A stretch of DNA of 64,000 nucleotides, taken from the NCBI RefSeq assembly GCF_038024105.1, contig NZ_CP150661.1:3129501-3193500 (forward strand), in the 5' to 3' direction. The notes under the pieces are model-generated. The model did no database searches. It saw only the letters and a list, made by a program, of their open reading frames with translations, and was not told where the DNA came from. Below, piece after piece: positions 7,897-16,174 of this stretch (the stretch's first letter is position 1; every line of letters begins with the position of its first letter). Source of the stretch: Polaribacter butkevichii. Lineage in GTDB: Bacteria; Bacteroidota; Bacteroidia; Flavobacteriales; Flavobacteriaceae. The position numbers and the translations under genes are program-made.

Positions 7897-9096
7897 ATGA
7901 AATTTAAACCCGCAGATAAAATTCAAGATTTACAATATTTTGGAGAGTTTGGTGGCGTAAATCCATCCATTTCAGATTCTTCTACCTATACATTTATATC
8001 AGCAAAAACCATGTTCGATACTTTTGAAGGTAATGCAGATGGCTGTTATTTGTATTCAAGACATTCATCACCCTCAAATTTATATTTAGGAGAAACTTTA
8101 GCCGCAATGGAAGGTACAGAAACAGCAAACGTTTCTGCATCTGGTATGGGAGCCATTACACCTGTTTTGTTGCAATTGGTAAATGCAGGAGAACATATTG
8201 TTTCTAGTAGAACTATTTACGGAGGAACCTATGCGTTTTTAAAAAATTTCATCCCAAAATTTAATATTAAAACCACTTTTGTAAACATTACAAATTTGGC
8301 AGTTGTAGAAGCTTCTATTACAGAAAAAACAAAGGTTTTGTATTGCGAATCTGTAAGTAATCCGCTTTTAGAAGTAGCAGATATTGCTGGCTTATCTGCA
8401 TTGGCAAAAAAATATAATTTAAAATTGGTGGTAGATAATACGTTTTCTCCATTATCAATTTCTCCTGCAAAATTAGGGGCAGATGTTGTAATACATAGTT
8501 TAACAAAGTTTATTAATGGTTCTTCAGATACTGTTGGTGGTGTGGTTTGCGGTACAAAAGAGTTTATAAACGATTTACGAAATGTAAATAGCGGAGCAAG
8601 TATGTTATTGGGTTCTACGATGGATAGTTTAAGGGCTTCATCAATTTTAAAAAATATGAGAACGCTGCATCTTAGAATGAAACAACACAGTTTTAATGCT
8701 GCTTTTTTGGCAGAAAAATTTGAAGCGGATGGTTTAAAAACAGTCTATCCTGGTTTGGCTTCTCATCCTTCTCATATGCTTTTTAAAGAAATTATGAATA
8801 AGGAATATGGATTTGGAGGAATCTTAACAATTGATGTTGGTTCTTTAGAGAAAGCCAATGAATTAATGGAGTTAATGCAGCATAAAAATTTAGGGTATTT
8901 AGCGGTAAGTTTAGGCTTTTACAAAACATTATTTTCTGCTTCTGGCAGTTCAACATCATCAGAAATACCTAAAGAAGAACAAGTAGAAATGGGGTTGTCA
9001 GAGGGGTTAATCCGTTTTTCTATTGGTTTAGATAATAATATTGAAAGAACCTATCAGGCAATGAAATCTTGTATGATTAGTGTAGGGGTTTTATAA
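7897..9096 (+). CDS. Trans-sulfuration PLP enzyme, probably methionine gamma-lyase
   Basis: This is a cystathionine gamma-synthase/methionine gamma-lyase family enzyme (399 residues, normal length), cytosolic and PLP-dependent. The PLP lysine is Lys204 in the motif SLTKFINGSSDTVGG. The phosphate-binding ASGMGAI motif is near 81-87, the substrate-stacking Tyr is in TIYGGTY near 107, and the cofactor Asp is in VVDNTFSP near 180. Family members that degrade methionine to methanethiol, ammonia and 2-oxobutyrate resemble this one. The divergent Lrp gene and downstream carrier fit catabolism rather than biosynthesis. Cystathionine gamma-lyase or -synthase activity cannot be excluded from sequence alone. 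Confidence 0.85.
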   Translation: MKFKPADKIQDLQYFGEFGGVNPSISDSSTYTFISAKTMFDTFEGNADGCYLYSRHSSPSNLYLGETLAAMEGTETANVSASGMGAITPVLLQLVNAGEHIVSSRTIYGGTYAFLKNFIPKFNIKTTFVNITNLAVVEASITEKTKVLYCESVSNPLLEVADIAGLSALAKKYNLKLVVDNTFSPLSISPAKLGADVVIHSLTKFINGSSDTVGGVVCGTKEFINDLRNVNSGASMLLGSTMDSLRASSILKNMRTLHLRMKQHSFNAAFLAEKFEADGLKTVYPGLASHPSHMLFKEIMNKEYGFGGILTIDVGSLEKANELMELMQHKNLGYLAVSLGFYKTLFSASGSSTSSEIPKEEQVEMGLSEGLIRFSIGLDNNIERTYQAMKSCMISVGVL

Positions 9097-9164
9097 AAAA
9101 CAAATTATTATTTTTTACTATTCTAAAAAAAATATTCTTTAAAAAAACAGACTAAAAAAAATAG

Positions 9165-9240
9165 AGTTGACAAATCCGTAAGGGTAAATGGAAGTTGCTG
9201 AAATCAATTTGCGTAAAACTCCGTAAAATCGTAACATTAC
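9165..9240 (+). promoter_or_regulatory. Structured or repeated leader upstream of the NhaC-family gene
   Basis: The 163-bp gap between the PLP enzyme and the carrier contains four CGTAA pentamers at 9177, 9212, 9222 and 9230. GAGTT near 9165 can pair with AACTC near 9217 to close a stem. The tract is GC-richer than the flanking poly-A stretches. It does not match any riboswitch that I recognise. It may be a regulatory leader or protein-binding site. Confidence 0.25.
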
Positions 9241-9259
9241 AAAACGAAATTTTAACTAT

Positions 9260-10744
9260 ATGGAGAGCAAGAATATTACACCAACAAACCCGGAAGACGA
9301 GAATATTATAGAAAATAAAGAACTTAATATTTGGGAAGCCTTAATACCGGTTTTTGCGTTGGTTGGTATGTTGTTTTACAATGTTTTTTTTGTGTATGGT
9401 GATGATGCTTTAAGTGGTAGTAATCAATTTATTTTGTTAATGGGAGCAGCGGTAGCTGCAATTGTTGGTTTTAGAAACAAGGTTTCTTACAAACAAATGA
9501 TGGAAGAGGTTTCTGAAAATATAAAATCTACTTCTGGCGCTCTTTTAATTTTGTTAATGGTAGGTGCTTTGGCCGGAACTTGGTTAATAAGTGGTATCAT
9601 TCCTTCTATGATTTATTACGGATTACAAATTTTAAACCCAACTATCTTTTTGGCAGCTTCGGTTGTTATTTGTGCCATTATTTCTATTGCAACGGGTAGT
9701 TCTTGGACCACCTCTGCAACCGTTGGTATTGCTTTGGTAGGTATTGGAAATACTTTGGGTATTTCTGCGGGTATGACGGCAGGTGCAGTGTTATCTGGTG
9801 CTTATTTTGGAGATAAAATGTCTCCTTTATCAGATACTACAAACTTGGCGCCTACAATGGCCGGTGGAGATCTGTTTACACATATTAAATACATGTCTTT
9901 AACAACAGTGCCAACAATTTTAATTACACTATTAGTTTTTTTAATTATTGGTTTTTCTATAGAAACAACAGGTACACCAGATGTATCAGATAAATTAGCA
10001 GCTATAGATGCTGCCTTTAATATTTCTCCTTGGTTATTTATGGTTCCTATAACGGTAATTTTTCTAATTATAAAAAAAACAGAACCATTGGTAGCGTTGT
10101 TAGTGGGGACTTTATTTGCAGGTGTTGTAGCTATTATTGCGCAACCAGAAATAGTTATGAATGTTGCAGGCGCAGATTCTTTAACTTTTAATTCTGCATA
10201 TAGAGGAGTTATGAATGCAATTACAATAGATTCTGCTGTGGAAACTACAAGTGTAGAATTAAACGATTTGTTTTCTGCAGGTGGTATGAGTGGTATGTTA
10301 GGTACTATTTGGTTGATAATTTGTGCTATGGTTTTTGGAGGGATTATGGATGCAATTGGTGCTTTGGCAAGAATTAGTAAAGCGTTATTAAGTATGGCAT
10401 CTTCTGTTTTTGGTTTATTTGCAAGTACTGTAGCCAGTTGTTTAGCTTTAAATGTTACGGCTTCAGACCAGTATTTAGCCATTGTTGTACCCGGAAAAAT
10501 GTTTAAAAAAGCTTATGAAGATAAAGGCTTAGCACCAGAAAATTTAAGTAGAACGTTAGAGGATTCTGGTACAGTAACATCGGTTTTAATTCCGTGGAAT
10601 ACTTGTGGAGCATATCAATCGGGTGTTTTAGGTGTAAGTGTTTCAGAGTACTTTTTCTTTGCTATTTTTAACTGGTTAAGTCCTATTATGACTTTAATTT
10701 TTGCTGCTTTTAATATTAAAATTAAACAGTTAGTTAAAAAATAA
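9260..10744 (+). CDS. NhaC family Na+/H+ antiporter-like carrier (possible methionine transporter)
   Basis: This 494-residue inner-membrane protein has about 11-12 hydrophobic segments and belongs to the NhaC (Na+:H+ antiporter) family. Family landmarks include ATGSSWTTSATVGIA near residue 145, SGAYFGDKMSPLSDTTNLAP near 180, and LEDSGTVTSVLIPWNTCG near 430. NhaC relatives include proposed methionine transporters of the MetT type, and the gene lies directly downstream of a methionine gamma-lyase-like gene. A role in methionine uptake is therefore a reasonable inference, though a plain Na+/H+ antiporter is the default call. The next gene starts 2 bp after its stop. Confidence 0.85.
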   Translation: MESKNITPTNPEDENIIENKELNIWEALIPVFALVGMLFYNVFFVYGDDALSGSNQFILLMGAAVAAIVGFRNKVSYKQMMEEVSENIKSTSGALLILLMVGALAGTWLISGIIPSMIYYGLQILNPTIFLAASVVICAIISIATGSSWTTSATVGIALVGIGNTLGISAGMTAGAVLSGAYFGDKMSPLSDTTNLAPTMAGGDLFTHIKYMSLTTVPTILITLLVFLIIGFSIETTGTPDVSDKLAAIDAAFNISPWLFMVPITVIFLIIKKTEPLVALLVGTLFAGVVAIIAQPEIVMNVAGADSLTFNSAYRGVMNAITIDSAVETTSVELNDLFSAGGMSGMLGTIWLIICAMVFGGIMDAIGALARISKALLSMASSVFGLFASTVASCLALNVTASDQYLAIVVPGKMFKKAYEDKGLAPENLSRTLEDSGTVTSVLIPWNTCGAYQSGVLGVSVSEYFFFAIFNWLSPIMTLIFAAFNIKIKQLVKK

Positions 10745-10745
10745 T

Positions 10746-11198
10746 ATGATTGTTGCTGCTGTTCTTTCGGATGCAAAACAACTTACTGAGGTTGCATTAG
10801 AATCGAAAGCTTTTTGGGGGTATTCTAAAGAGTTGATAGAAGGTTGGAGAAATGATTTAACAGTAACATCTACAACCATAAAAAGTTGCAACGTGTTTAA
10901 ATTTATGGTTGCAGATGTAGTTGTAGGTTTTTACGTTTTAAATAATCCGAAAGAAGATTTCGTTAAGTTAGAAATGTTATTTGTTTTACCTAAATTTATT
11001 GGTAAAGGTATCGGTAAAAAACTACTAATACATGCCTTAGAAAAAGCAATCGTTTTTAATACAAAAATAATAGAGTTAGTTGCAGACCCTAATGCTATTC
11101 CTTTTTATAAATCTCAAGGTTTTGTAGAAAAAGAGCAAATAGGGAGTGCTATTTTGGGACGTTTTTTGTCTTTAATGCAAAAAGATTTAAAACAATAG
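10746..11198 (+). CDS. GNAT family N-acetyltransferase
   Basis: This 150-residue protein has the GNAT fold. The acetyl-CoA pyrophosphate-binding motif appears as KFIGKGIGKKLL near residues 80-91, preceded by the beta4 strand LEMLFVLP and followed by the beta5 strand KIIELVADPNAIPFYKSQGF, typical of the family. The start codon lies 1 bp after the stop of the NhaC-family gene, so the two are translationally linked. Its 3' end overlaps the convergent small membrane protein gene by 50 bp. The acceptor substrate is unknown. Confidence 0.85.
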   Translation: MIVAAVLSDAKQLTEVALESKAFWGYSKELIEGWRNDLTVTSTTIKSCNVFKFMVADVVVGFYVLNNPKEDFVKLEMLFVLPKFIGKGIGKKLLIHALEKAIVFNTKIIELVADPNAIPFYKSQGFVEKEQIGSAILGRFLSLMQKDLKQ

Positions 11199-11403
11199 AA
11201 ATTAATAAAAGTACCCAAGGACTTCCGTGTAGTAAAACATCAAACCAATCTTTAGCTTGCATTGGGTGTGCTCCTATAAAAGCACCTCCACCTAAAATCC
11301 ATTGAACTTTACCTAAAATATGTGGCGGATTAAAAGGGGCAAGTCCTAAAGTTAAACTAGCCATTAAAAATAATTTCCAGTTGTTTTTAAGTTGGTCTTT
11401 CAT
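11149..11403 (-). CDS. Small membrane protein, 84 residues
   Basis: This 84-residue protein has two predicted hydrophobic segments (about 10-26 and 55-75) separated by a loop with conserved-looking residues PFNPPHILGKVQWILGGG and a Trp-rich patch. Short proteins of this appearance are common next to other genes in flavobacteria and are sometimes labelled RND-transporter-like, but I know of no defined function. It lies 22 bp downstream of the porin gene on the same strand and probably shares its transcript. The last 50 bp overlap the convergent GNAT gene, which is unusual but leaves both reading frames intact. Confidence 0.7.
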   Translation of the reverse strand: MKDQLKNNWKLFLMASLTLGLAPFNPPHILGKVQWILGGGAFIGAHPMQAKDWFDVLLHGSPWVLLLISIVLNLFALKTKNVPK

Positions 11404-11425
11404 AAATGATTTAACACATTAAAGT

Positions 11426-13390
11426 TTAAATAAACCAGTTCCAAACCAATCCAAAACGAATAGTAAAATCTCTATATGGATAATTAGGAGCCGAGTAATA
11501 GTTTTTTGATGTAAAGCTAGAAGTTACGTTTTCAATTTTAAAATACAAGCGTGTTCTTCGCACTTGTGCGTTAAAGAAAACATCTACAGAAGGAAAACCT
11601 ATTTCTTGCGTATCTTGTAATGTAAACTCCGCTAACAATGGGTTGTAGGCATTCATTTTATACTTTGTAAAATAATTAAAAGTAGCCCCAATGTTAACTA
11701 ACATTGGTTTTCCTTTAAACCAGTAGTCTTGGTAGTATAATGTGTTTCTTGTAACCAATTCTGGTACTCTAAAAACAGAGCTACCACTACTAACGTTTTG
11801 GTACATTACCGTATTATCTAAAGCCAGTTTCCAATACTTAATTTCTTTGTTCGCTTTTACTTTTAAATAAGTAATTTGGCTATCGAATTGATGCGGTTTG
11901 TTGTCTTCACCAAAATAAGTGTAGTTGTCAATATTTGTAAAATTAAGAGCTGCATTTAGCCATTTAGAACTAAAGGAGAAGCCTAGGTCTCTTGTATTAA
12001 CAGACGTAAAATTATCATTTTGCCAGTTGTAATCGTCATATTTACTTTGGTGTAAAAGCGTATTAAAGTTGGGCGATTTAGAGCTAATTAATAAACTTCC
12101 TTTTACTGCAAAAAGACTGTCTTTTTTATACAATGCCTCTCCTTGTAAAAAGGTACCAGACAACCTGCCGCTTCCAGGAGATAAATTTCCGGTAGCATTT
12201 AAATGAAAGTTTTTAATTTTTGCGTTCCAATCTGCACCTACAGAAATGGCACTTCCCTCTAATTTAACTTTAGAAATATTACTATTTGTGTTTAAAATAG
12301 TATCATATCCGTAAGAATAATTGGTAATATTTATTTTGGCTTTAAATTTACCAAGTACGTATTTAGAGTTAAATTCTAGGTTTAATTCGTTATTTGTAAT
12401 GGTGTTTTTTGCTAGGTTGTTACTAGCACCAGCAGAGTTTTCATCACCAAAAATAGTTGTAGTACTTGTAGGTTGTGTAAAACTATACTCTTTTGTTTCC
12501 GTAGTAAAAACATGTCCAACTTTTAAGTTGCTAAAATCCTTTTTGTTGATGCTATCTTTACTAGATAACAGTTTGTAGCTATGGTCAAAATAAACTCTTC
12601 TACCTTCAAAATCATTTTCGGCATCATCTAAATTTACATCTAATCTAGCTCTTGTGGTATAGTTGTCATCGTTACTTTCAAACTTATCAATTTCATCTTG
12701 TGGCAACCCACCACTTTCTTCATTAAAAAAATCTTGAGAGGTTATATGACCACGAATTTCGTATTGGTTTTCTTCTGTTCTGTAGTGAAAAGCACCTCTA
12801 AAGTTACCATGACTCGCTAAAGATCTTCTGTAAGCTCCCAAAGAACGAATTCCTTTGTAAGAAAGCGATACATTTAATCTTGGTGAAAAATTTACGGTAA
12901 AGATAGCATCTAAAACTTGCCCCTGTTGCAACCCTGTTCTATAAGTAATTTCGGTTGTTGGTGTAGGTACTTCGTAATATTTAATTTCATCAATATCTAA
13001 ATAACTAAACTGTTTTGCAGTAAAACCAATGTCTGGCAAGAAATTTAAATTGCTAAAATTATACCCCAAATTGGTAAAGGTTTGCCCTTGGTTATGAAAG
13101 GCTAATAACTCAAAATTATCCGTTCTTAAATAATTAAATTTATAATCTTTTTGTATGGTTAATGTGGTGTCTATATACGTGGTATCTCTTTCGTGAGAAA
13201 ATATTTTGTAGTCTGTATACTTTGTTTTACCAGATAATTTTACCGTAATTTCTCCCGTATTTCTAAGGGTGTCATTCTGAATCGTATTAAAACCATTATT
13301 TTCTTGAATAGGGTTTAGAGTTCTTTGTGAAAATAAAGAACCAGCCACTAGAAAACCAAGTATTGATAAGAAGAATCGTAATTTGTTCAT
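11426..13390 (-). CDS. Putative outer-membrane porin (PF14121 type)
   Basis: This is a 654-residue outer-membrane beta-barrel protein. The ATG at 13390 gives a normal signal peptide (MNKLRFFLSILGFLVAGSLFSQ); an in-frame ATG 21 codons upstream would add an implausible N-terminus and lie beyond the -7 element. The body alternates aromatic and polar residues in strands such as KAKINITNYSYGYDT, YKMNAYNPLLAEF and the C-terminal DFTIRFGLVWNWFI, which ends in an aromatic residue as barrel proteins do. It matches the flavobacterial 'putative porin' family. It is divergent from rnhB and followed by a small membrane protein gene. Substrate is not known. Confidence 0.85.
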   Translation of the reverse strand: MNKLRFFLSILGFLVAGSLFSQRTLNPIQENNGFNTIQNDTLRNTGEITVKLSGKTKYTDYKIFSHERDTTYIDTTLTIQKDYKFNYLRTDNFELLAFHNQGQTFTNLGYNFSNLNFLPDIGFTAKQFSYLDIDEIKYYEVPTPTTEITYRTGLQQGQVLDAIFTVNFSPRLNVSLSYKGIRSLGAYRRSLASHGNFRGAFHYRTEENQYEIRGHITSQDFFNEESGGLPQDEIDKFESNDDNYTTRARLDVNLDDAENDFEGRRVYFDHSYKLLSSKDSINKKDFSNLKVGHVFTTETKEYSFTQPTSTTTIFGDENSAGASNNLAKNTITNNELNLEFNSKYVLGKFKAKINITNYSYGYDTILNTNSNISKVKLEGSAISVGADWNAKIKNFHLNATGNLSPGSGRLSGTFLQGEALYKKDSLFAVKGSLLISSKSPNFNTLLHQSKYDDYNWQNDNFTSVNTRDLGFSFSSKWLNAALNFTNIDNYTYFGEDNKPHQFDSQITYLKVKANKEIKYWKLALDNTVMYQNVSSGSSVFRVPELVTRNTLYYQDYWFKGKPMLVNIGATFNYFTKYKMNAYNPLLAEFTLQDTQEIGFPSVDVFFNAQVRRTRLYFKIENVTSSFTSKNYYSAPNYPYRDFTIRFGLVWNWFI

Positions 13391-13408
13391 AGATTGTTTC
13401 TGCAATGG

Positions 13409-13416
13409 CAAATGTA
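13409..13416 (-). promoter_or_regulatory. -7 promoter element of the porin gene
   Basis: Read on the minus strand, TACATTTG matches TAnnTTTG. It lies 19 bp upstream of the ATG at 13390, leaving a leader of roughly 14 nt. It supports the shorter start for the porin. Confidence 0.5.
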
Positions 13417-13504
13417 AAATAATTAAACGAAAATAATTGTTAATAATTATCATGAAATCTGTTAATTAAGCCATGTTTATTTAAACTTTTCTTTTCTTTG
13501 TAAA

Positions 13505-14104
13505 ATGTTAGCATCAAATTATAGTGGTTTTTCTTTAGAAGCCGGTACAGATGAAGCCGGTAGAGGCTGTTTATGTGGCCCTGTAGTAGCAGCAGCCGTA
13601 ATTTTACCAAAAGATTTTACACATCCTTTTTTAAATGATTCTAAGCAATTATCAGAAAAAAAGAGAGAAGAATTGCGTCCTTTTATAGAAAAAAATGCTC
13701 TTGCCTTTGGCGTTTCTTTTGTTTGGCAAGAAGAAGTAGATCAAATAAATGTTTTGCAAGCCTCTATAACCGGCATGCATAGGTCTATAGAAATGCTTAA
13801 AATTGAGCCAGAATTTATTATTGTAGACGGTAATAAATTTAAAGATTATAAAGATATTCCGCACAAAGCTATTGTAAAAGGAGATGCCAAATACCTAAGT
13901 ATTGCCGCAGCTTCTGTGCTTGCCAAAACGTATAGAGACGAGTATATGGCAAAAATTCATTTAGAATTTCCTGTCTATAATTGGGCAAAAAATAAAGGAT
14001 ACCCAACAAAAGAACACCGAAACGGAATACGAGAATTTGGTGCAACCAAATACCACAGAAAAACCTTTAAACTGTTGCCAGAACAGATTAAATTAAAGTT
14101 ATAA
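13505..14104 (+). CDS. rnhB: Ribonuclease HII
   Basis: This endonuclease removes RNA primers and single misincorporated ribonucleotides from DNA. The 199-residue protein has the RNase HII core, including the catalytic DEAGRG motif with Asp16 and Glu17, [11 protein letters not shown] near 45-55, the FIIVDGNK Asp near 109, and the [12 protein letters not shown]sp near 144. Length and motif order are normal. The ATG follows an AT-rich leader containing TTTCTTTG, close to a -7 element but lacking the TA. It is divergent from the porin gene, and a repeat element follows its stop. Confidence 0.95.
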   Translation: MLASNYSGFSLEAGTDEAGRGCLCGPVVAAAVILPKDFTHPFLNDSKQLSEKKREELRPFIEKNALAFGVSFVWQEEVDQINVLQASITGMHRSIEMLKIEPEFIIVDGNKFKDYKDIPHKAIVKGDAKYLSIAAASVLAKTYRDEYMAKIHLEFPVYNWAKNKGYPTKEHRNGIREFGATKYHRKTFKLLPEQIKLKL

Positions 14105-14112
14105 AACATTTT

Positions 14113-14201
14113 TTAGAAGCTATTTCCTGCTTTCACTACTCGCTTTTTTTGCCTAAAAAGGCAAAAAAGAGCTCAAACAAACCGTTCAATCAGGGCTAAA
14201 C
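14113..14201. repeat. Dispersed intergenic repeat candidate
   Basis: The stretch between rnhB and the nucleoid-associated protein gene contains a GC-richer block running from AGAAGCTATTTCCTGC to CAATCAGGGCTA. Within it, TTTTTTTGCC and GGCAAAAAA (about 14143-14169) form a hairpin around a TAAAAA loop. From memory, blocks with these two ends and a GCC/GGC hairpin recur between genes in flavobacterial genomes. The hairpin may also terminate rnhB transcription. No search was possible. Confidence 0.45.
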
Positions 14202-14277
14202 TTGTTTGTAAACTTTATAGAATAAGTTCTAATTATTTAAAAACTTCGACTATTTTTACGCTCCAAAATTTTAACTG

Positions 14278-15330
14278 ATGATAAGAAAAACCAAAGCAGA
14301 AATTACCAAATGTATTTTACATAAAGTTGCCAATAAGTTTAATAGCGGACAAAATGTTTTTTCTGAAGACTTAATTCGTTTTGATCAAGAAAGTTACGAT
14401 TTAATGAAAGGTTTTTTATTAAAACCATTCGGAAACTTAACACAAAGCTACCGCTTTACCAATCATGAAGACGTACGTTTAAACGAGGTAAATAAATTTG
14501 CTTCAGAAGTTTTTAATGACGAAGAAAGTTTTGTAGAATACTCAAAAAGTATTGTAAACCATTTGTTTGAGCAGTCTAATTCTGCACAAATAAAAACAGG
14601 AGATGTACTTGTGGTTTATATAGAAGGTATAGAATATAAAGACGTTTTAACAGAAGCCATTGGTGTTTTTAAAATAGAAAATAAAGTAGATTTCTTTCAG
14701 ACTTATTTAGACGATAATGAAAGTTTTGATGTGGTTGTTCAAAAAGGAATTTCTACCAAAAGAATAGACAAAGGATGTTTGGTTTTAAATACATCAGATG
14801 CAGAAGGTACGGTTGTTTTATCTGTAGATAACAACAATTACGATGCACAATATTGGACTAAAAACTTTTTATCTGTAAAATTAGCAGACGATTACAATTC
14901 GCACACACAAAACTATTTAGAAATGTGTAAAGAATTTTCTGAAGAAGTAATTAAGCCAGAATTAGGAATGCACCAACAAGGAAATTTCTTAGCAAATACG
15001 GTAGATTATTTTAAAGAAAATGAGGCTGTAGATTATGCAACTTTTAAAGATGAGGTTTTTGAAGAAGAGAAACACAAAGAAAAGTTTGACGAATACAAAG
15101 AGCATTTCGAAAAATTAAATGATGTGTTAATCAGAAATAATTTTGATGTTTCTGGAGTTGTTTTAAAGAAAGAGAAAAACAAGCTAAAAACAGAAATAAA
15201 GTTAGATACTAACATCAACATAAAACTAGATGTAGATGCACCAGAAGCGGCGTCAGAATATTTAGAAAGAGGGTATGATGAAGAAAAGAAAATGAAATTT
15301 TATAAAGTATATTTTAACGAAGAGAAGTAA
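14278..15330 (+). CDS. 37-kDa nucleoid-associated protein (YejK/NdpA family)
   Basis: This 350-residue cytosolic protein matches the nucleoid-associated protein family NA37 (YejK/NdpA), which co-purifies with DNA. Visible features are the acidic central region, the family-like segments DVLVVYIEGIEY, RIDKGCLVLNTSDAEG and NYDAQYWTKNFLSVK, and the Lys-rich C-terminal domain with KLDTNINIKLDVDAPE. Length is close to the family norm. It is monocistronic and followed by a palindromic repeat. A role in phage or stress response has been suggested for relatives but is not evident here. Confidence 0.8.
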   Translation: MIRKTKAEITKCILHKVANKFNSGQNVFSEDLIRFDQESYDLMKGFLLKPFGNLTQSYRFTNHEDVRLNEVNKFASEVFNDEESFVEYSKSIVNHLFEQSNSAQIKTGDVLVVYIEGIEYKDVLTEAIGVFKIENKVDFFQTYLDDNESFDVVVQKGISTKRIDKGCLVLNTSDAEGTVVLSVDNNNYDAQYWTKNFLSVKLADDYNSHTQNYLEMCKEFSEEVIKPELGMHQQGNFLANTVDYFKENEAVDYATFKDEVFEEEKHKEKFDEYKEHFEKLNDVLIRNNFDVSGVVLKKEKNKLKTEIKLDTNINIKLDVDAPEAASEYLERGYDEEKKMKFYKVYFNEEK

Positions 15331-15336
15331 TTGTTT

Positions 15337-15406
15337 GTCATTGCGAACGATAGTGAAGCAATCTGTTAATTAAAATTTACAGATTGCTTTGTAAACTCGC
15401 AATGAC
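15337..15406. repeat. Palindromic intergenic repeat (GTCATTGCGA type)
   Basis: The left arm GTCATTGCGAACGATAGTGA and following AGCAATCTGT pair with the right arm ACAGATTGCT through CTCGCAATGAC, forming an imperfect 28-bp stem around an AT loop. The termini are perfect inverted repeats. From memory, palindromes with GTCATTGCGA ends and AGCAATCTG cores are widespread in Bacteroidota and other phyla. It lies between convergent genes and could act as a bidirectional terminator. Confidence 0.7.
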
Positions 15407-15409
15407 TAA

Positions 15410-16111
15410 TTATTTTATAAATTCTTCAACCTCAAAAAGTACTTTAAAGTGTTTAAGAATTTTAGCTTTTACTTCCTCAGTATCTACTTTTTTATTTAAT
15501 TCGGCTTCCATAGAAGTTACGGCTTTTCCTTTAATTCCACAGGGAATAATATTATCAAAATAGCCTAAATTTACGTTTGCATTTAATGCAAAACCATGCA
15601 TTGTTACCCATCTAGAAGAACGGATTCCCATAGCGCAAATTTTACGAGCAAACGGAGTACCAACATCTAACCAAACACCTGTTTCACCAGGACTTCTCTC
15701 TGCTTTTATTCCATACTCGGCAATGGTTAAAATAATTGCTTCTTCTAAAAAACGTAAGTATTTATGAATATCTGTAAAGAAGTTTTCTAAATCTAAAATT
15801 GGGTAGCCAACAATTTGTCCGGGACCATGGTAAGTAATATCACCACCCCGATTAATTTTATAAAAAGTAGCTCCTTTTTCTGCTAATTGCTTTTCATTAA
15901 GTAACAAATTGCTCATGTGTCCACTTTTACCTAAAGTATATACATGCGGATGCTCTACAAATAAAAAATAATTTTTTGTAGAAATTTTTTCTTCATTCTT
16001 ACGATTAGCAATCTTAACATCAACAATTCCTTGTAATAATTCAGTTTGATAATCCCAGGCTTCTTTGTAGTCTTTTACAGATAAGTCTTGTAGTAGTATG
16101 TTTCTGTTCAT
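15410..16111 (-). CDS. lipB: Lipoyl(octanoyl) transferase
   Basis: LipB transfers the octanoyl group from acyl carrier protein to lipoyl domains of 2-oxoacid dehydrogenases, the first step of lipoate synthesis. The 233-residue protein has the family motifs: RGGDITYHGPGQIVGYPI near residue 85-102, the catalytic lysine in KICAMGIR near 134, HGFALN near 150, and the catalytic cysteine in IIPCGI near 167. The ATG at 16111 lies about 12 bp after a perfect -7 element, so the leader is very short. It is divergent from the secreted metallopeptidase gene. Confidence 0.95.
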   Translation of the reverse strand: MNRNILLQDLSVKDYKEAWDYQTELLQGIVDVKIANRKNEEKISTKNYFLFVEHPHVYTLGKSGHMSNLLLNEKQLAEKGATFYKINRGGDITYHGPGQIVGYPILDLENFFTDIHKYLRFLEEAIILTIAEYGIKAERSPGETGVWLDVGTPFARKICAMGIRSSRWVTMHGFALNANVNLGYFDNIIPCGIKGKAVTSMEAELNKKVDTEEVKAKILKHFKVLFEVEEFIK

Positions 16112-16122
16112 AATCTCGACTA

Positions 16123-16130
16123 CAAAGATA
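16123..16130 (-). promoter_or_regulatory. -7 promoter element of lipB
   Basis: On the minus strand TATCTTTG matches TAnnTTTG and ends 11 bp before the lipB ATG. The predicted leader is only about 5-7 nt, so the transcript would be nearly leaderless. Confidence 0.5.
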
Positions 16131-16140
16131 ATTATTTCAT

Positions 16141-16148
16141 TATATTTG
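16141..16148 (+). promoter_or_regulatory. -7 promoter element of the secreted metallopeptidase gene
   Basis: TATATTTG matches TAnnTTTG and lies 26 bp before the ATG at 16175. It is back to back with the lipB promoter element, only 10 bp away. Confidence 0.5.
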
Positions 16149-16174
16149 ATGACGATTTTACATATAAACTGTTT

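Noticed and set aside
9165..9240. SAM riboswitch upstream of the NhaC-family gene
   Set aside because: Neither the SAM-I four-way junction motifs nor the compact SAM-II pseudoknot consensus can be seen; retained only as an unidentified leader.
9802..10482. A 226-codon minus-strand frame opposite the NhaC-family gene
   Set aside because: The plus-strand frame has clear family motifs and membrane helices; the opposite frame has no recognisable features.
11149..11198. The 50-bp overlap of GNAT and small membrane protein genes as evidence that one is false
   Set aside because: Both frames look real: the GNAT protein needs its C-terminus for normal length, and the small protein has a coherent two-helix layout and follows the porin closely.
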